This document shows positions 60,739-64,000 of a stretch of 64,000 nucleotides of DNA, piece after piece. Position numbers and translations under genes: made by a program. Position 1 is the first letter of the stretch. Each line of letters opens with the position of its first letter. Origin of the DNA: Parageobacillus sp. KH3-4. GTDB taxonomy: Bacteria > Bacillota > Bacilli > Bacillales > Anoxybacillaceae. The notes beneath the pieces were generated by a model. It was not told the DNA's origin. It made no database searches and was given only the letters and a program-made list of their open reading frames with translations. The stretch is from the NCBI RefSeq assembly GCF_022846435.1, contig NZ_AP025627.1, forward strand, positions 1,708,001-1,772,000, in the 5' to 3' direction.

Positions 60739-60930
60739 ATGGAAATTTTGGAGAACTTTATAATTCGATTGGTAAATGCGGAAGGTGCTAATGTGATTCA
60801 TCAAATTATGATGTTAGCCTTTAAATCAAGTGTCACCAAAGACCAAATTAGAACCCTATAGACATCAATTAAGTTTGTATAATGATACGATTAAGTTAAT
60901 TCAAGAATTAGAAATAGGCAGACAATAACT
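60739..60930 (+). pseudogene. GNAT-like N-terminal fragment joined to another coding scrap
   Basis: ATG 60739 gives IIRLVNAEGANVIHQIMMLA, like the first strand-helix unit of GNAT acetyltransferases, and stops at 60859. A different frame then reads LSLYNDTIKLIQELEIGRQ to a stop. The pieces look like ends of two genes brought together by deletion. Confidence 0.3.
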
Positions 60931-60947
60931 AGCATAATGCTTGTGCA

Positions 60948-60972
60948 AAAAAGCCTGCGCTAGAGGCGCAGG
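60948..60972 (-). terminator. Minus-strand terminator
   Basis: CCTGCGC (60954-60960) pairs with GCGCAGG (60966-60972); on the minus strand it is followed by a T6 run (A6 at 60947-60952). It ends the transcript of the 61052-61378 fragment. Confidence 0.75.
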
Positions 60973-61051
60973 TGATCGAAAGTTATTTTATGAAATGTCA
61001 AACTGATATACAACCTATTTTTAATCATTCGATCATTCAATGTAAACCTTT

Positions 61052-61378
61052 CTAACATAGCTCTTTCTTGAGGACTAAGCTAGCAACTATTCCGGCGTGA
61101 TCGGACGGCCAGAAAGCGGTTGGCGTTCTGTCACGTTGTTCTTTTCCAACCAAATCGGCCACAATCGGCTTCCAACCGTTTTTAAACAAAATCAAGTCTA
61201 TTCTTCTGTTCAGGGCGGACACAGCATTCAACAGATCAGGATCCTGGCAGCGGATAAAGCCCTGTCCTTTACCTACCTCTATCCAAACATCTTGAAACCC
61301 AGCATCGATAAAATTCCTGTATGTTGGTGCGCCTGTGTCGCCAGCATTGGAATTCAGATCTCCCGGTTTACGTAGCAA
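61052..61378 (-). pseudogene. C-terminal fragment of an endonuclease/exonuclease/phosphatase-family protein
   Basis: The frame begins inside GDLNSNAGDTGAPTYRNF (the metal-binding GDLN loop) and runs through RIDLILF and WPSDHAGIVASLVL (the catalytic SDH). The N-terminal half of the fold is missing, as is a start with ribosome binding site, so the gene is truncated. Family members are Mg-dependent phosphodiesterases and nucleases. Confidence 0.7.
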
Positions 61379-61541
61379 AGATGAGTGAAAATCTTTTCTG
61401 TTTTTGGGAATTTGTTGAAGGTTTATTAGATGCAGATGTTGAATTCATAAGTAGGATGGATAATTTTAGGGAGATTATTTGCGTATGTATTTAAGTTTTA
61501 AGCAATAAATACTAATAAAAATGAACAGGAGATGATGGAAT

Positions 61542-62231
61542 TTGCCTTTAAAAAATTATGGAGTTCTAAAAGGGAAACCGGTAGACTCTATGATGGGAAG
61601 AGGACAGAATTCTCATTATCAAGTTCTTATCAAGGATGAGGAAGGGATTCAGTACCGAATAGCCATTAATATTAAATCTCAATCTTATCCTTCAGAAGTA
61701 TTATATTTTGTTGGGGAGGATTTCCATTCAGAAAATATTACAAAGTTACCTGGCTTAGAGTTCGGTTTTACCCCTATAAAAAACAATAATCCAGACATTG
61801 GACTTGATTATATAAGAGGAAGTTTATTCGATCCCAGAAAAATGATCCCCCTCCCAGCTGATGTAGAGGGGCCAGATAACGATTTGAACGAAAAGATTCA
61901 ACATTATATTCAGCAAGCTATTGATAAGAAGGCAATCATATACGCTTTTGGAGAGAGGTGGGGCCCAGAACAAAATAAACCTGATAAGTATTTTGGCTTT
62001 TTACCTGGTAATGGTATACATGATATTCATATGAACCAAGGAAACGTAGGGAGATGGAAAAAAGATAACGGAATATGGCAAGATGGGGGAATTCTAATAC
62101 ATTTTGAACAAGAAAAAAGGTGGATAGCAATTTTTCTGGCTTTCCAATCTCAATCTTGGTGTACAGATAAAAAGGGGAATGCAGTCAAAACAGTAGAAGA
62201 ATGTAACCATAAAAATGTTAATAATCAGTAA
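61542..62231 (+). CDS. DUF2278 (YukJ-like) family protein
   Basis: 229 residues. MPLKNYGVLKGKPVD at the start and DPRKMIPLP and FGERWGPEQNKPDKYFGFLP further on are family hallmarks. YukJ of Bacillus subtilis lies in the type VII secretion gene region, but its activity is not known; some relatives are predicted metal-dependent hydrolases. The TTG at 61542 follows AGGAGA with 10 bases spacing. Confidence 0.85.
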   Translation: MPLKNYGVLKGKPVDSMMGRGQNSHYQVLIKDEEGIQYRIAINIKSQSYPSEVLYFVGEDFHSENITKLPGLEFGFTPIKNNNPDIGLDYIRGSLFDPRKMIPLPADVEGPDNDLNEKIQHYIQQAIDKKAIIYAFGERWGPEQNKPDKYFGFLPGNGIHDIHMNQGNVGRWKKDNGIWQDGGILIHFEQEKRWIAIFLAFQSQSWCTDKKGNAVKTVEECNHKNVNNQ

Positions 62232-62287
62232 GGATGTCTTTATATGATTAAAAAATGGTTCTATACTGGACAATACTATAGTTAGCA

Positions 62288-62333
62288 GCCAAAAAAGTGT
62301 TTACTTTTTTATTAGAGTAAACACTTTTTTGGC
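62288..62333. terminator. Perfect 18-bp terminator hairpin
   Basis: GCCAAAAAAGTGTTTACT (62288-62305) pairs exactly with AGTAAACACTTTTTTGGC (62316-62333). Its A/T runs let it work on both strands. Confidence 0.85.
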
Positions 62334-62394
62334 GCATTATAAGGTTCCAACTCTTCTTTGCAAAATAAGACACAGTGCTGATAAGCAGCAAATT

Positions 62395-62649
62395 CTATAA
62401 CTGAACATTAATGTTTAATAGTTGCCGTTTAATGTCCCAGCCTTTAGGTTTCATATCCGGATTGAACCATTTGGCTCCCTCTTCAATCCATTTTTTACGA
62501 TATTCCTCAAATGAAAGTCCTTCACTATCATCATCAAATCCAAATTCAAAACCGCAACAATCACATATTTCATAAGAGGGATTACCGTCATGGTCGTAAG
62601 GCATTTCTTCTAACCCATCATAACCACAAACAGGGCATATATTTTTCAT
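62395..62649 (-). CDS. Cysteine-rich CPCC-type zinc-ribbon protein, possible immunity factor
   Basis: 84 residues from ATG 62649 (TAGGAGAT upstream on the minus strand). Two cysteine pairs, ICPVCGYDGL near the start and CDCCGFEFGFDDD in the middle, then SFEEYRKKWIEEGAKWF, are typical of the CPCC family. It follows 12 bases after a lipoprotein gene with a toxin-like domain and may be its cytosolic antidote. That role is an inference from position. Confidence 0.75.
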   Translation of the reverse strand: MKNICPVCGYDGLEEMPYDHDGNPSYEICDCCGFEFGFDDDSEGLSFEEYRKKWIEEGAKWFNPDMKPKGWDIKRQLLNINVQL

Positions 62650-62661
62650 GTTTATCATCTC

Positions 62662-63054
62662 CTATTGCCTCTTAAAATACTTAATCCCTTCTTTAGGTTT
62701 GAAATAAGTCCTTATAACGCCATCTTTTGTAACTACAGCAAACTCATTAGTCGATTGATTATAAAACAGGATGTCTCCGTTTGAACGAGTTTTTGTTAAG
62801 ATATTCCCACCTGGTTTTGAATTAATTAATTTCCTTGCCCCTTCCAAGTATTCATCCATTGTGATATTGCCAAATTCCTTTTGTTTAACTACATGCTTGA
62901 TATAATGGCTTCTCAGAAGTTTTTCTGATGCAAAATTAGCATTTTGAAAATTACCAATACCATGATGAAAATTTTCTTCAGTTTTAGAACTGCAACCAAC
63001 AGTAAGTATGAATACTAATAAAAATAGTAATAATCCCAAAAGTGTTCTTTTCAT
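62662..63054 (-). CDS. Lipoprotein with polymorphic-toxin-like C-terminal domain
   Basis: 130 residues. The signal ends in lipobox LTVGC (Cys21). The mature part runs HYIKHVVKQKEFGNITMDEYLEGA, then GDILFYNQSTNEFAVVTKDG and IRTYFKP. This pattern (KH-x-EFG-x-T-EYL, later NEF-VV-DG-I-TYFKP) is the C-terminal domain common at the ends of secreted toxins with the BECR (barnase-EndoU-colicin E5/D-RelE) fold, here without a long delivery module. His and the final TYFKP residues would be the active-site candidates. The next gene is the possible immunity factor. Confidence 0.65.
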   Translation of the reverse strand: MKRTLLGLLLFLLVFILTVGCSSKTEENFHHGIGNFQNANFASEKLLRSHYIKHVVKQKEFGNITMDEYLEGARKLINSKPGGNILTKTRSNGDILFYNQSTNEFAVVTKDGVIRTYFKPKEGIKYFKRQ

Positions 63055-63205
63055 CCTTATTCCAACCCCTTGAATAATTTTTTTGGAAAGGAATACGAAT
63101 TTTCACCATTTGCCGTTCTTTTAGGGGAGGAAAATAAATTCTTTTATCGGTATATTTTGCTGAATAAATAAAGATCAAAAGCATTATGCAGACAAACTCT
63201 ATCAT

Positions 63206-63689
63206 ATTTTAGCGAAAACTAAAAGAGAAAATCAAGCTGCGTCCATTGAGAGCCTGCCGTTTATTTTTTTGTGAAAAACAAGTTCTTTATATGTAGGACA
63301 TGCAGATAATACAACTAAGCTCCATCATGAGTGGGGGCTTGTTAGCACAGGAATTGGAATTATGTACGTCATTTTAATGATCGATCCATCTTCTTTAATC
63401 TTTAGCTTTTTATTCCATAAATAGTAATATTTTTAAAAAAGGTATGGGCGAGTGTCTAACATGGAGAAAGACAAAGAAAAGACAATGGGCATGTAGCCAC
63501 CTCATATACTTGCCTTATAATCGTTTGCGTATTTTATCAGACATAGTAATATTTCCCCAAAATATAAGATGTTATGTATGCTTGAACTCGCATCAAGCCG
63601 GCCAGTATCCATTTAAGACTTGGTGAGCCATAAACTTCCTTGATTAACTTCATTGTCAAAGAAACAAAATAGCATCAGGAGGTGTTTCA
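63206..63689. other. Gene-poor stretch before the YhcN-like gene
   Basis: A frame ending at 63423 (GLVSTGIGIMYVILMIDP and so on) looks like the last helix of a lost membrane protein, but there is no start. Another frame (63444-63626) is probably spurious. AGGAGGTG at 63677-63684 belongs to the next gene. Confidence 0.35.
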
Positions 63690-64000
63690 ATGAAAAAACA
63701 TTTGTTAAAAAATGCATCTAAAATGCTGCTGATCCCGACGGTAATCTTTGGCGGTTTAACCGCTTGTGCTTATAATAATAATGGAGCCCGTAACAATATG
63801 TACGATGGCACAAGACCCACCAGCTATGACAGGAATAACGTAAACAATTACGATGGGGTTAGACGTTATACAACCGATTATAACAATGTATCAACACCTT
63901 ATAATGGGGTTGGATTTAACCAAAGAGTTGCAGAACGAGTGGCAGATGTAGCTGAGGATGTTCCTGGTGTTAGTCGAGCTACGGCTATTGTCTACGGTAA
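63690..64000 (+). CDS. YhcN/YlaJ-family sporulation lipoprotein, cut by window edge
   Basis: At least 103 residues to the window end without a stop. AGGAGGTG is six bases before ATG 63690. It has a lipoprotein signal with lipobox LTAC, an Asn/Tyr/Arg-rich low-complexity region (NNNGARNNMYDG) and then RVAERVADVAEDVPGVSRATAIVYG, the conserved YhcN/YlaJ motif. In Bacillus these are spore cortex or inner-membrane lipoproteins expressed under forespore control. The presence of this gene fits an endospore former. Confidence 0.88.
   Translation, partial: MKKHLLKNASKMLLIPTVIFGGLTACAYNNNGARNNMYDGTRPTSYDRNNVNNYDGVRRYTTDYNNVSTPYNGVGFNQRVAERVADVAEDVPGVSRATAIVYG

Larger units (their letters stand above)
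60603..61051. other. Stretch with gene fragments and a terminator
   Basis: It holds the GNAT-like fragment at 60739-60930 and a minus-strand terminator at 60948-60972; no intact gene is visible. Confidence 0.4.

Noticed and set aside
63310-63423. Hydrophobic frame ending at 63423
   Set aside because: Only one helix length with no start codon context; too little to call a gene fragment with confidence.

Overview
The window looks like chromosomal DNA of a thermophilic, spore-forming Bacillaceae, most likely Parageobacillus or Geobacillus. The evidence is mid-range GC, strong AGGAGG ribosome binding sites, frequent TTG/GTG starts, a YhcN/YlaJ-type sporulation lipoprotein at the right edge, a CsoR-CopA-CopZ copper operon, a HemAT globin sensor and a Bacillus-style LXG type VII secretion effector locus. 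No rRNA or tRNA gene was seen. The genus is an inference from gene content only.

Left part (1-16 kb): a truncated PhzF gene, small orphan genes and a possible structured RNA lead into the copper operon csoR-copA-copZ. Next is a type VII effector cassette (DUF5082, DUF5344, LXG toxin with a glycine-zipper C terminus, membrane protein as likely immunity factor, EspG/DUF5081-like protein). A decayed second copy of the toxin tail and immunity gene follows. After a broken zinc-ribbon gene comes a ycgR-ycgQ pair with a Zur-box-like site, two broken membrane protein genes, and a four-gene operon with a DUF1190 lipoprotein, a glutathionylspermidine-synthase-like ATP-grasp enzyme and a DUF350 membrane protein.

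Middle (16-32.6 kb): a HAD phosphatase, an amino acid permease, a sirtuin, an acyl-CoA catabolic operon (acyl-CoA dehydrogenase, SDR, two MaoC-type hydratases, TetR), a DinB polymerase, a SatD-DUF3307 pair behind a palindromic operator, ChrA, HemAT and an OmpR-type two-component system.

Right of centre (32.9-50 kb): a copper oxidase lipoprotein, MFS exporter, carbonic anhydrase, NAD(P)H oxidoreductase, HIT protein, a frameshifted MocR regulator beside PhzF and LysE-type genes, a class V aminotransferase, a lone ABC ATPase, a TSUP permease and a PQQ-type sugar dehydrogenase. Between them lie many relics: an arsC pseudogene, a 3' fragment duplicated from the ABC ATPase gene, a broken DUF3221 lipoprotein gene and IS605-like and IS21-like end repeats.

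Right part (50-64 kb): czrA-czcD with a clear promoter and operator, a DeoR-HAD pair, a LOG phosphoribohydrolase, a molybdate-responsive regulator with modA but no modBC, a two-gene PD-(D/E)XK nuclease operon, a MerR-TipAS regulator, a YukJ-like DUF2278 protein, and a lipoprotein carrying a toxin-like domain followed by a CPCC zinc-ribbon protein. Metal and oxidative stress handling (Cu, Zn/Cd/Co, chromate, former arsenate) and inter-bacterial conflict are the main themes. Frameshifted or truncated genes are unusually common, so either the region is decaying or the assembly carries indel errors.
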